NCBI RefSeq assembly: GCF_004328075.1
Contig: NZ_SJFN01000003.1
Coordinates: 132,293 to 196,292, forward strand
Direction: 5' to 3'
Length of the DNA: 64,000 nucleotides
Source of the DNA: Siculibacillus lacustris
Lineage (GTDB): Bacteria; Pseudomonadota; Alphaproteobacteria; Rhizobiales; Ancalomicrobiaceae
Positions 46,164-54,832 of this stretch are shown here, one piece after another (position 1 is the first letter of the stretch; every line of letters begins with the position of its first letter). The notes under the pieces are model-generated. The model had not been told where the DNA came from, made no database searches, and was given only the letters and a program-made list of their open reading frames with translations. The position numbers were made by a program, and so were the translations under genes.

Positions 46164-47750
46164 ATGACGTCGCAGCTCTCGCGTCGAGACCTCCTCTCCG
46201 CCTCTTTCGCGACCGCCGTCGCCGGCCTGCTCGGTGTGACCGGCCCGGCCGCCGCCGCCGCTCTCAAGTTCGGCCCCGCCCGCGCCTTCGCCTTCGGCAA
46301 TCTGGTGCAGCGGGCGCGCGAGGCCGCGACCAAGGCCTATCTGCCGCCCAAGCGGCCGGCCCCGGAGATCGTCGCGGCGATCGACTACACCCAACACGGC
46401 AAGATCAAGTTCCGGCCGGATCGGGCGCTGTTCGGCGACGACAAGGGGGTCTACCCGATCACCTTCTTCCCGGTCGGCAAGTATTTCGCCAAGACCGTGA
46501 AGATGCACGCGGTCGACGGCGACAAGGCGGCCGAGGTGCTCTACGAGCCGGAATACTTCGACATGCCGGACGACAGCCCGGCGGCCAAGCTGCCGGAGGA
46601 CACCGGCTTCGCCGGCTTCCAGATCCGCGAATCGAAGAGCCGGCCGGATTGGAAGACCCAGGACTGGGTCGCCTTCCTCGGCGCCTCCTATTTCCGGGCG
46701 ATCGGCTCGCTCAACGAATACGGCCTGTCGGCGCGCGGCGTGGCGATCGATACCGCCAGCCCGCTGCCCGAGGAGTTCCCGGACTTCACCGAGTTCTACC
46801 TGCAGCCGGCCAGCGCCGAGAAGCAGCCGGTGGTGGTCTATGCCCTGCTCGACGGTCCGTCGATCACCGGCGCCTACAAGTTCACCATCCGCCGCACCGA
46901 CGGCGTGATCGTCGACGTCGAGGCCAACCTGTTCCCGCGCAAGGACATCGTCAAACTCGGCATTGCGCCGATGACCTCGATGTACTGGTTCTCCGAATAC
47001 GACCGCAGCTATCAGCTCGAGTGGCGCCGCGGCGCTCACGATTCCGATGGCCTGGCGATCTGGACAGGTGCCGGCGAACGCATCTGGCGGCCGATCGTCA
47101 ATCCGCCGGGGCCGTCGACCTCGACCTTCGTCGACGAGAATCCGCGCGGCTTCGGGCTGATGCAGCGCAACCGCGACCCCAAGACCTATCTCGATCGCTA
47201 TCTCAACTACGAGCGGCGGCCGAGCCTGTGGATCGAACCGATCGGCGGCTGGGGCGGCGGCTCGGTGCATCTGGTCGAGTTCCCGACCGATCACGAGGAC
47301 TTCGACAATCTCGGCTGTTTCTGGGTGCCGCGCGATCCGATCAAGGCGGGCCAAGCGCTCGAATTCCGCTACCGGATGCACTGGAACGCCGACGAGCCCA
47401 ATCCGCCGACCAATCTGGCGCGGCCGATCGCCACACGCATCGGACGCGGCGGCTTCCCCTATACCCGCGCCAACCCGCCCGAGATCAAGCGCTTCTCGAT
47501 CGAGTTCGCCGGCGGCCCGCTCGAGGCCTTCCCGAAGGACCGCAAGCCCGAGGCGGTGATCTCGACCTCGCGCGGCGAGATCTCGTCGATCTTCTGCGAG
47601 ACCACCTCGTGGAACAACGCCTGGCGGCTGCAGTTCGACATCAAGTCGGAGGGCGCCGATCCGATCGACCTGCGGGTGTTCCTGCGCGACGGCGAGACGG
47701 CCCTGACCGAAACTTGGCTGTTCAAACTGCACCCGCAGAAGACCTACTGA
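46164..47750 (+). CDS. opgD: Periplasmic glucan biosynthesis protein (OpgD/MdoD type)
   Basis: A 528-residue protein of the OpgG/OpgD family, which shapes osmoregulated periplasmic beta-glucans. A Tat signal (SRRDLLSASFATAVAGLLG) is followed by the beta-sandwich domain; AFLGASYFRAIGSLNEYGLSARG and MYWFSEYDRSYQLEWRRGAHDSDGL are family hallmarks. The Tat signal favours OpgD over OpgG. No opgH synthase is in the window. UDP-glucose from GalU (16713) is the expected precursor for the glucan backbone. The DUF3293 gene follows 10 bases after the stop. Confidence 0.93.
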   Translation: MTSQLSRRDLLSASFATAVAGLLGVTGPAAAAALKFGPARAFAFGNLVQRAREAATKAYLPPKRPAPEIVAAIDYTQHGKIKFRPDRALFGDDKGVYPITFFPVGKYFAKTVKMHAVDGDKAAEVLYEPEYFDMPDDSPAAKLPEDTGFAGFQIRESKSRPDWKTQDWVAFLGASYFRAIGSLNEYGLSARGVAIDTASPLPEEFPDFTEFYLQPASAEKQPVVVYALLDGPSITGAYKFTIRRTDGVIVDVEANLFPRKDIVKLGIAPMTSMYWFSEYDRSYQLEWRRGAHDSDGLAIWTGAGERIWRPIVNPPGPSTSTFVDENPRGFGLMQRNRDPKTYLDRYLNYERRPSLWIEPIGGWGGGSVHLVEFPTDHEDFDNLGCFWVPRDPIKAGQALEFRYRMHWNADEPNPPTNLARPIATRIGRGGFPYTRANPPEIKRFSIEFAGGPLEAFPKDRKPEAVISTSRGEISSIFCETTSWNNAWRLQFDIKSEGADPIDLRVFLRDGETALTETWLFKLHPQKTY

Positions 47751-47760
47751 GCCGACCGTC

Positions 47761-48201
47761 ATGGGCGTCGATCCGGCGGAAAGCGCCGTGGCCGCCGAGC
47801 TGATCGCGGCTTACGGCGGCGCGCGCTACCGCATCGAAGCGCCGGAGGGGGCCTTCACGGTCGTCTGCAGTGAGTGCCACGCCGGGCTCGAGCGGCTGCT
47901 CGCCGCCGCCGGTGCGCGTTCGGCGGCGCTGATCACCGCGCACAATCCGCGCGGCCGGCGCGCCGACCCGTCGGCCAATACGGCGGCGGAAGCGGCGCTC
48001 GGCGCGGCGATCGCCGACCTCGGTCTCGAAAGCCTCGTCACCGCCGGCGTCGATCCGAACGGGGTGTGGCCGGAGGAACTGGGGCGGCTGATCTTCGACA
48101 TCGGCCGCGCCGCGGCGATCGACATCGCGGCTCGGTTCGGCCAGGACGCGATCCTGTGGTGCGCCGTCGGAGCGGCGCCGGAGCTGGTGCTGCTGCGCTG
48201 A
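47761..48201 (+). CDS. DUF3293 domain protein
   Basis: A 146-residue protein with the DUF3293 pattern: ALITAHNPRGRRADPSANTAAEAAL followed by the short GVDPNGVWPEEL and a C-terminal ILWCAVGAAPELVLLR. Function unknown. It starts 10 bases after opgD, so it is cotranscribed, though no functional link is known. The stop is 11 bases from the stop of the convergent creatininase-like gene. Confidence 0.8.
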   Translation: MGVDPAESAVAAELIAAYGGARYRIEAPEGAFTVVCSECHAGLERLLAAAGARSAALITAHNPRGRRADPSANTAAEAALGAAIADLGLESLVTAGVDPNGVWPEELGRLIFDIGRAAAIDIAARFGQDAILWCAVGAAPELVLLR

Positions 48202-48212
48202 CGCGGGCACCG

Positions 48213-49010
48213 TCAGCCGGCGGTCCACAACCGGTCGGGATCGAAGCGGTGGACGTCGGCGAGCAGGTCGAGGAAGCCGGTGACGGCGTGATCGATCGCC
48301 GCCTGTCCCTTGGCGGCGGAGGCGACGCGGGCGTCGCCGACCGCGCCCGACGGGTTGAGATCGGCCATCCGCCAGCCGAAGGCGTGCGGCCCATAGGCGC
48401 GCAACCGGGCGAAGTCGCGCTCGAACGCCGCCTGCTGCGACGGGAAGGCGGCGCGGTCCACTTCGCGCACCAGATCCGGGCGTAACGCCAGCAGCAACGA
48501 GGTCTCGACGTCGCCGGCATGAATGCCGAGGCGGAGCTCGTCGGCCTCGAACACACCGTCCGGCCGGCCGAAGCGCGACCACGAGGTGGCGACCGCCAAC
48601 AGATCGTGGCGAACGCGCAATTCGCGGGTGACCACGTCGAGGATCGGCGAATTGCCGCCGTGGGCGTTGACGATCACCAGTTTGCGCAGACCTGCGCGGG
48701 CGACCGCGGCGCCGATCTCCAGCCAGACGCGGGTGACGGTGTCCCATTGCAGGGTCAGCGTGCCGGGGGTGGCGTCGTGTTCGATCGACCAGGCGACGGC
48801 CTGGGTCGGTAGGAAGATCGCCGGCAGGTCGGCGGGCAGGCGGGCGATGGTGGCTGCGACATGGCCGTCGGCGATGATCGTGTCGGTGCCGAGCGGCAGA
48901 TGCGGCCCGTGCTGTTCGATCGCCGCGACCGGCAACACGGCGATCCAGGTGGCGACATCGGGGGCCGCGAAGTCGGGCGCGGCGAGGTCGGACCAGTAGG
49001 GGCGGGGCAT
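48213..49010 (-). CDS. Creatininase family amidohydrolase
   Basis: A 265-residue metal-dependent cyclic amide hydrolase of the creatininase superfamily. Ligand motifs are visible: EQHGPHLPLGTDT near residue 34, VNAHGGN near 116 and HAGDVETS near 164 with the conserved Glu. Members open creatinine or related cyclic amides, or act in pterin and riboflavin routes; the true substrate is not given by sequence. The ATG at 49010 has GAGGA 6 bases upstream. It lies 200 bases downstream of 8-oxoguanine deaminase on the same strand, separated by a REP-like repeat. Confidence 0.85.
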   Translation of the reverse strand: MPRPYWSDLAAPDFAAPDVATWIAVLPVAAIEQHGPHLPLGTDTIIADGHVAATIARLPADLPAIFLPTQAVAWSIEHDATPGTLTLQWDTVTRVWLEIGAAVARAGLRKLVIVNAHGGNSPILDVVTRELRVRHDLLAVATSWSRFGRPDGVFEADELRLGIHAGDVETSLLLALRPDLVREVDRAAFPSQQAAFERDFARLRAYGPHAFGWRMADLNPSGAVGDARVASAAKGQAAIDHAVTGFLDLLADVHRFDPDRLWTAG

Positions 49011-49091
49011 GGCGGGTCCTCGGTGGCGGCCGGCGATCGGGTCTTCATACACCCGCGCCGCGACGGGGCGGAAGCGGTCGTGGAGTGCGGG

Positions 49092-49202
49092 CGTAGGGTG
49101 CATGGAGCGGAGCGACTTGCACCATGGGCGGTCGTGATGGGGAGGCCGGTGGTCGGTCACGGGCGCCGCCGGTGGAACTCGCTGCGCTCGATCCACCCTA
49201 CG
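49092..49202. repeat. REP-like inverted repeat with covarying hairpin arms
   Basis: Two 32-nt arms (49092-49123 and 49171-49202) are inverted copies with 27 of 32 identities. Each arm also folds on itself (GGTGCA with TGCACC; GGTGGA with TCCACC). The five differences sit symmetrically: positions 10/28 and 13/25 swap C-G for G-C, so each arm keeps its own pairing, and the fifth is the central base. This compensatory pattern is expected of REP/BIME palindromes. The element lies in the 200-base gap between two minus-strand genes. Confidence 0.75.
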
Positions 49203-49210
49203 GAGCCACC

Positions 49211-50548
49211 CTACGGCGCCAAGAACTTCTTCGCCGCCGCCCCATGTTCGCGGCGCAGGCGCGCCACGTCGACGTCGACCGGCAGGCCGTCGATCACCTT
49301 CCATGTGCCCGCGACCATCACCCGATCCGCCCGATGGGCGCCGCACAGGACCAGCGCCGCCAGCGGATCGCCGGCCCCGGAGAAGCGCAACTCGTCGAGC
49401 GTGAACAGTGCCAGATCGGCCTGGAGCCCGGGAGCGATGCGGCCGATGTCGTCGCGGCCGAGGCAGCGGGCCGAGCCTTGCGTCGCCCAGCGCAGCACGT
49501 CGAGATGCGACAGCGTCGCGTCGTAGCGCAGGCGGCCGAGCATCAGGGCGTGGCGTACCCCTTCCATGAGATTGGAATTGTCGTTCGACGCCGAACCGTC
49601 GACGCCGAGGCCGACCGGCACACCGGCCGCCTCCAACTCGCGGGTGCGGCACAGGCCGGAGGCGAGCACGGCGTTGGAGGTCGGGCAATGGCAGACGCCG
49701 ACGCCGTGGCGGCCGAGGCGGGCGACCTCGGCGTCGTCGAAATGGATGCCGTGGGCGAGCCAGGTGCGGTCGCTCATCCAGCCGACCTCTTCGAGATAGT
49801 CGACCGGCCGGCATTCGAACTTCGCCAGGCAGAAGGCGTTCTCGTCCTCGGTCTCGCCGAGATGGGTGTGGAGGCGGCAGTCGTGGCGGGCGGCGAGCGC
49901 GGCGGTCTGGGTCATCAGCGAGCGGGTGACCGAGAAGGGCGAGCACGGCGCCAGCGCGATGCGGATCATCGCGCCCGGCGAGGGGTCGTGGTAGGCGCCG
50001 ATCACCCGTTCGCAGTCCGCGAGGATGGTGTCCTCGTCCTGGACCGCGGTGTCGGGCGGCAAGCCGCCGTCCTTTTCCGACAGGTTCATCGAGCCGCGCG
50101 ACACGGTCATGCGCAGGCCGAGGGCGCGGGCCTCGTCGACCTCGATGTCGATGGCGTCCTCGAGACCGGCGGGGAAGATGTAGTGGTGATCGGCGGCGGT
50201 GGTGCAGCCGGACATCAGCAGTTCGGTGCCGGCGAGGCGGACCGCGAGGCGGAAGGCCTCGGGGTTCAGCCCCTTGGTCCAGATCGGATAGAGCGCCCGG
50301 AGCCAGGGAAACAGTTCCTTGTTGATCGCTCCCGGATGGGCCCGGGTCAGGGTCTGGTAGACGTGGTGATGGGTGTTGACGAGGCCCGGAATCAGCACGT
50401 GGCGGGTGGCGTCGAAGACCGCGTCGACCGGCGCCATCGGTTCGCGGCCGGCGCCGACACATTCGACGATGCGGCTGCCCTCGACGACCACGCCGCGGGC
50501 GGCCTCGTCGGCGAGCACGGCGAGCGGATCCTTGAGCCACAGGCGCAT
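49211..50548 (-). CDS. 8-oxoguanine deaminase (amidohydrolase superfamily)
   Basis: A 445-residue enzyme converting 8-oxoguanine to uric acid, part of purine salvage and degradation. Metal and catalytic motifs: NTHHHVYQTLTRAHPG, CTTAADHHYIFP, HTHLGETEDE, WLAHGIHF and GVDGSASNDNSN. The overall sequence is of the type annotated as 8-oxoguanine deaminase, closer to it than to the chlorohydrolases AtzA/AtzB. The ATG at 50548 has GAGGAG upstream. It is divergent from an ABC ATPase gene (140-base gap), suggesting import of a purine-like or amide substrate. Confidence 0.9.
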   Translation of the reverse strand: MRLWLKDPLAVLADEAARGVVVEGSRIVECVGAGREPMAPVDAVFDATRHVLIPGLVNTHHHVYQTLTRAHPGAINKELFPWLRALYPIWTKGLNPEAFRLAVRLAGTELLMSGCTTAADHHYIFPAGLEDAIDIEVDEARALGLRMTVSRGSMNLSEKDGGLPPDTAVQDEDTILADCERVIGAYHDPSPGAMIRIALAPCSPFSVTRSLMTQTAALAARHDCRLHTHLGETEDENAFCLAKFECRPVDYLEEVGWMSDRTWLAHGIHFDDAEVARLGRHGVGVCHCPTSNAVLASGLCRTRELEAAGVPVGLGVDGSASNDNSNLMEGVRHALMLGRLRYDATLSHLDVLRWATQGSARCLGRDDIGRIAPGLQADLALFTLDELRFSGAGDPLAALVLCGAHRADRVMVAGTWKVIDGLPVDVDVARLRREHGAAAKKFLAP

Positions 50549-50688
50549 GACGATCTCCTCCCTCGGGTCGGCACCAGTCTAGACGGGCCGGGCGGCAGCG
50601 TCACCCGCCCGCCCGCGGCGGCGTCGACGGCGGCCGCGCGCTCGGCTAGGGTCGATCCTTCGCCGCCCCCTGTCGCGAGGTGCCACCC

Positions 50689-51453
50689 GTGTCGCCGTCC
50701 GCCGTCGCCGCCGAACCGCCCGCCGAGGGGATCGCGGTGGCGCTCGCCGAGGTCTCCAAGTCCTTCGCCGGGCGGGTGGTGCTCGATCGGCTGTCGCTCA
50801 CCGTGGCGCGCGGCGAGATCGTGTCGCTGCTCGGCCCCTCGGGCTGCGGCAAGTCGACGACGCTCAGGATCGTCGCCGGGCTGGAGCCGGCCGACGCGGG
50901 CCGCGTGCTGCGGCCGACCGACGGGCTCGGGGTGGTGTTCCAGGATCCGACGCTGTTGCCCTGGGCGACGGCGCTCGACAACGTGACACTGCCGTTCCGG
51001 CTTTCCGGCACGGTCGACGGCGACACCGAGGCGCGGGCGCGCCGGGCACTGGCGCTGGTCGGGCTCGAGGCGGCGGCCGGGCTGTTTCCGCGCGAGCTGT
51101 CGGGGGGCATGCGGATGCGGGTGGCGATCGCCCGCGCCCTGGTGACTCGGCCGCAGTTGCTGCTGATGGACGAACCCTTCGCGGCGCTCGACGAGATCGC
51201 GCGCGTCGCGCTCGACGAGGAACTGCTGCGGCTGCGGCGGCGCCAGGGCTTCTCGGTGGTGTTCGTGACCCATTCGGTGCCCGAGGCGGTGCATCTCTCC
51301 GACCGTATCCTGGTGATGGCGGCGGGGCCCGGGCGGATCGTCGCCGAGCTGCCGGGGTGCGGTGCCGCCGCCGGCGACGGCGATCCGCGGGTGACGCGCG
51401 ACTTCGCCGAACGCTGCGCGATGGTTTCGGCGGCGTTGCGGCGGTCCCTATGA
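50689..51453 (+). CDS. ABC transporter ATP-binding protein (nitrate/sulfonate/taurine type), without a permease gene nearby
   Basis: A 254-residue ATPase of the SsuB/TauB/NrtD group: Walker A GPSGCGKST, Q-loop VFQDPTLLPWATALDNV, signature LSGGMRMRV, Walker B LLLMDEPFAALDE and H-loop THSVPEAVHL. I chose GTG 50689 (GCGAGG 8 bases upstream); GTG 50680 is also possible. Normally a permease and binding protein adjoin; here the next gene is a MarR regulator. Divergence from 8-oxoguanine deaminase suggests a purine-related substrate. The partner subunits must be elsewhere. Confidence 0.88.
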   Translation: MSPSAVAAEPPAEGIAVALAEVSKSFAGRVVLDRLSLTVARGEIVSLLGPSGCGKSTTLRIVAGLEPADAGRVLRPTDGLGVVFQDPTLLPWATALDNVTLPFRLSGTVDGDTEARARRALALVGLEAAAGLFPRELSGGMRMRVAIARALVTRPQLLLMDEPFAALDEIARVALDEELLRLRRRQGFSVVFVTHSVPEAVHLSDRILVMAAGPGRIVAELPGCGAAAGDGDPRVTRDFAERCAMVSAALRRSL

Positions 51454-51505
51454 TTGCTTCGTCGGCTGTCGTAAAATCGAAATGGGCAAACGATAGGTGT
51501 TCGGC

Positions 51506-51994
51506 ATGACCTTTCAGCACCGCAAATCCGTGACCCACCGACTGGCGATGGCCGCGAAGGCTCATCGCGCCCGTTCCGGGACGCATCTCGCCCGGATCGG
51601 TCTGCACGCCGGCCAGGAGGCGGTGCTCAAGGCACTGGCCGACGAGGACGGCCGGACCATGAGCCAATTGGCCCAGGCGCTCGGCGTTCAGCCGCCGACC
51701 GTCACCAAGATGGTGTCGCGCCTGTCCGCTCAGGGCCTGCTGCAGCGCGTCGCCTCGCAGACCGACGGACGCCTGGCGCGGGTCCACCTGACCGAGCTCG
51801 GGCGCGGCCGGATCGACGAGATCGACCGCATCTGGAAGCGGATCGAGCGCGAGGCGCTGGCCGGTTTCGACGACAAGGACCGCAAGAAGCTGCGCAAGTT
51901 CCTGCGGGCGGTCGAACGCAATCTGACCCTCCAGCTCGATTCGCTCGACGACGTGGCGATCGCCGACGAGCCCGAGGACGATCCGGAAGAGTGA
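51506..51994 (+). CDS. MarR family transcriptional regulator
   Basis: A 162-residue winged-helix regulator: GRTMSQLAQALGVQPPTVTKMVSRLSAQGLL (recognition helix) and the wing RVASQTDGRLARVHLTELGR. A long C-terminal helix with an acidic end (IADEPEDDPEE) mediates dimerisation. ATG 51506 follows AGG at 9 bases; GTG 51497 is an alternative. It lies 52 bases after the ABC ATPase and 186 bases before a DMT exporter, so it may control either. It contains no Cys, so thiol sensing is ruled out. Confidence 0.9.
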   Translation: MTFQHRKSVTHRLAMAAKAHRARSGTHLARIGLHAGQEAVLKALADEDGRTMSQLAQALGVQPPTVTKMVSRLSAQGLLQRVASQTDGRLARVHLTELGRGRIDEIDRIWKRIEREALAGFDDKDRKKLRKFLRAVERNLTLQLDSLDDVAIADEPEDDPEE

Positions 51995-52180
51995 GACCCT
52001 CGTCCGGCGGTGGTGCACGGCCGCCGGCTCTGCGTCGGACGCGCGTCTGGGATGCGGCATAACGCCCCATTTCGAGCACAATGGATGGGCACCAGCGACG
52101 GTTCGCCCGATCCTTGGGCGAACCGCCCGGTTCACCGTCGCGGTGTCGTGCCGCTCGCGAGCCGTCGAAGGAACTGCGAA

Positions 52181-53158
52181 GTGTCGAACGCGCCCCTCCC
52201 GCGCCCGGATGCCGCGGCCCTGCCGCGCCGCCTCCAGGCGATCGGTCTGATGTGTCTGGCGCTGTTCTGCTTCACCGGCATCGACGCCTCGGCCAAGTGG
52301 CTGTCGCTGACCCTGCCGACCCTCGAAGTGTCGTTCTTCCGCTATCTCGTCGCCTTCCTCGTGGCCGCGGCGGTGTTCCATCCGTTCCGCATGCCGGACG
52401 CCTGGACGACGCGGCGGCCGTGGCTGCAGGGCTTGCGCGGCCTGTGCCTGCTCGGCTCGACGGTGTTCAACTTCCTGGCCCTGCGCCATCTGCAGCTCGC
52501 CGAGACGATGTCGATCTTCTTCTCGGCGCCGCTGCTGATCGCTCTGGTGTCGGGTCCGCTGCTCGGCGAGGTGGTCGGTCCGCGGCGTTGGGCGGCGATC
52601 CTGGTCGGCTTCCTCGGGGTGCTGGTGGTCGCCCATCCGAGCCCGTCGCATCTCGATCCGGCGATGCTTCTGGCCTTCGCCAACGTCGGTTGCTACGTCG
52701 TCTATGCGTTGAGCACCCGGATCCTTTCCACCGTCGATTCCGCGGCGAGCATGCTGGTGATCTCGGCGGGGATCGCGGTGGTGCTGCTCGCCCCGGCGAT
52801 GCCGGCGATCTGGGTCTGGCCGCAAGGGGTCGTGCCCTGGGCGGTGGTGGTGCTGATGGGCTCGTGCGGGGCGATCGGCCATTTCCTGATCATCCTGGCC
52901 TTTGCGCGGGCGCCCGCCTCGGTTGTGGTGCCCTTCGCCTACAGCCAGATCCTGTGGATGACCGGGGCCGGCTGGTTCGTGTTCGGCGACGTGCCGAGCC
53001 ACGAGACGATCATCGGCACGGCGATCATCGCCGCGAGCGGCCTCTATCTGATCCATCGCGAGCGCCTGGAGACCCGCCCCCCGGCGCCGCCCGCCACCCC
53101 GGCGGTCGCGCCGGTCGAACCGCCGGTCGACGGCCGCGTCGAGGCGCCGGCGGTCTGA
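52181..53158 (+). CDS. EamA/DMT superfamily permease
   Basis: A 325-residue membrane protein with ten helices and two EamA repeats (LCLALFCFTGIDASAKWLSL at the start of the first, VLMGSCGAIGHFLIILAFARAPAS at the second). The Pro-rich tail (ATPAVAPVEPPVDG) is cytoplasmic. I chose GTG 52181 because GAAGGA lies 8 bases upstream; in-frame ATGs further upstream add residues outside the fold. Such exporters move amino acids, polyamines or drugs; the substrate is unknown. Confidence 0.9.
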   Translation: MSNAPLPRPDAAALPRRLQAIGLMCLALFCFTGIDASAKWLSLTLPTLEVSFFRYLVAFLVAAAVFHPFRMPDAWTTRRPWLQGLRGLCLLGSTVFNFLALRHLQLAETMSIFFSAPLLIALVSGPLLGEVVGPRRWAAILVGFLGVLVVAHPSPSHLDPAMLLAFANVGCYVVYALSTRILSTVDSAASMLVISAGIAVVLLAPAMPAIWVWPQGVVPWAVVVLMGSCGAIGHFLIILAFARAPASVVVPFAYSQILWMTGAGWFVFGDVPSHETIIGTAIIAASGLYLIHRERLETRPPAPPATPAVAPVEPPVDGRVEAPAV

Positions 53159-53276
53159 GGGCGGGGCCGCGACCCCTCGGCCTGTTGCGTGCGCGGCCGC
53201 TTTCCGGCACAAAGCCGCTCGGGGGCCAGCGAGGCTGCGACGGGCGACCGCCGCCGCCCGAACACCAGAGTGTGCC

Positions 53277-54311
53277 ATGGACAATCCAGGAGCGACGCCG
53301 AAGAAGCGGCTGACGCTGGCGATGATCGCCGAACGGCTCGATCTGTCGACCGCCACCGTGTCGCTGGCGCTGCGCAACTCGCCGTTGGTCGCCGAGGAGA
53401 CGCGCAAGCGCGTCCACGCGCTCGCCGAAGAGCTCGGCTACATCTACAATCGCTCGGCCGCCAGCCTGCGCACCTCGCGCACCAACATCGTCGGGCTGGT
53501 GGTCCACGACATCCTCAATCCCTATTTCGCCGAACTGGTCTCCGCCGTGGAGACCGAACTCGGCCGCCTCGGCCAGACGGTGATCCTGTTCAACCACGGC
53601 GACGATCCGGTGCGCCAGCGGGCCTTCCTGGAGACGCTGCTGCAGTATCGCGCCGACGGGATGATCCTGTGCCCGGCGGCCGGCAGTCGCGCGGCGGACG
53701 TCGAGCGGATGGTCGAGGCCGGGTTGCCGACGGTGCTGATCGCCCGGGAACTGCCCGGCCTGCCGGACGTGCCGGTGATCCGCGGCGACGACCGCGCCGG
53801 CATCCGCGCGGCGGTCGAGCATCTGATCGGGCTGGGTCACACCCGCATCGCCCTGGTCGGCGGCCATCAGGCCTCCTCCAGCGGCTCGGAGCGGCGTGCC
53901 GGCTGGGTCGACGCGCTGACCGCGGCGGGCCTGCCGATCGCGTCCGATCTGGAGTTTCCCGCCGACGCCAGCCGCCGGGCCGGGCGCGACATCTGCGGCG
54001 AGGTGCTGGCCGCGGCGCCGACCGCGATCGTCTGTTTCAACGATCTGCTGGCGCTCGGCATGCTGATGGAGCTGAAGCGGCGCGGCATCGATCCCGGCCG
54101 CGACATCTCGTTGATCGGCTACGACGACATCGACGAGGCCTCGGTGTGGTCGCCGGGCCTGACTTCGGTGTGGAACGGTCAGCAGGAGGTGGGGCGGATC
54201 GCCGCACTGACCCTGATCGACGTCATCGCCGGACGGGCGCCGGAGCAGACCCGGGTGCTGGTGCACCCGGAACTGCGCCTGCGCGAGACGGTGACCACGC
54301 CCAAGGCCTGA
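53277..54311 (+). CDS. LacI family transcriptional regulator
   Basis: A 344-residue repressor: HTH domain 11-65 (RLTLAMIAERLDLSTATVSLALRN), hinge, then a periplasmic-binding-like effector domain (VGLVVHDILNPYFAEL, NDLLALGMLMELKRRG, IGYDDIDEASVWSPGLT). The hinge sequence SRT-like segment LRTSRTNIVG is standard. The effector is probably a sugar or sugar acid. It is convergent with glcG/glcB (43-base gap) and does not adjoin an obvious sugar catabolic operon, so its target is uncertain. Confidence 0.92.
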   Translation: MDNPGATPKKRLTLAMIAERLDLSTATVSLALRNSPLVAEETRKRVHALAEELGYIYNRSAASLRTSRTNIVGLVVHDILNPYFAELVSAVETELGRLGQTVILFNHGDDPVRQRAFLETLLQYRADGMILCPAAGSRAADVERMVEAGLPTVLIARELPGLPDVPVIRGDDRAGIRAAVEHLIGLGHTRIALVGGHQASSSGSERRAGWVDALTAAGLPIASDLEFPADASRRAGRDICGEVLAAAPTAIVCFNDLLALGMLMELKRRGIDPGRDISLIGYDDIDEASVWSPGLTSVWNGQQEVGRIAALTLIDVIAGRAPEQTRVLVHPELRLRETVTTPKA

Positions 54312-54353
54312 GGAGCGCCACCCGGCGGCGGCGCGCCTTTTCGGCCCGTCGCC

Positions 54354-54785
54354 TCAGCCGACGTCGGCGATCAGGCCGGACGCCTCCACCGCGGTCACCA
54401 GCAGCGCTTCGTCGGCGTCGGAGGTGTCGCCGGAAGCACCGACCGCGCCGACCAGGACGCCGGCGCGATCGCGGATCAGAACGCCCCCGGCGACCGGCAT
54501 GGCGCCGCCGTCGATCGACGAGAGCACGCCCGCCAGGAAGTGCGGACGCTCGACGGCGAGCACGCCGAGGCGGCGCGACGACATGCCGAGCGTCAGGGCG
54601 CCGTTGGCCTTGCCCTGGGCGATCTTCCAGCGGGCGATCGGCGCGCCGTCCTCGGACGCCGCGGCCTTGAGCGAGGCGCGGGCGTCGAGCACCACCACCG
54701 CCATGGGTTTCAGATTGCGGTCGCGGGCGATCGTCAGGGCGTGGTCGACGATCGAGCGGGCGACGGAGAGGGCGAGATCGGTCAC
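54354..54785 (-). CDS. glcG: GlcG/HbpS family protein
   Basis: A 143-residue protein of the GlcG/HbpS family (DUF336): VARSIVDHALTIARDRNLKPMAVVVLDA, KANGALTLGMSSR and PVAGGVLIRDRAGVLVGAVGASG. GlcG is associated with the glycolate/glyoxylate operon; related HbpS binds haem. The start is GTG 54785 with GGAG 8 bases upstream. It lies 47 bases downstream of glcB on the same strand, which supports the name; the biochemical role is unproven. Confidence 0.85.
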   Translation of the reverse strand: MTDLALSVARSIVDHALTIARDRNLKPMAVVVLDARASLKAAASEDGAPIARWKIAQGKANGALTLGMSSRRLGVLAVERPHFLAGVLSSIDGGAMPVAGGVLIRDRAGVLVGAVGASGDTSDADEALLVTAVEASGLIADVG

Positions 54786-54832
54786 GGGACGGACTCCATT
54801 CGGGAGTGACGGGACGGGCGGTGCGGTGCGGA

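Noticed and set aside
43686-47762. 1358-codon minus-strand frame opposite copA and opgD
   Set aside because: Both plus-strand genes have complete motifs; the antisense product shows no domain.
50864-53407. 847-codon minus-strand frame opposite the ABC ATPase, MarR and DMT genes
   Set aside because: No domain; all three plus-strand genes are well supported.
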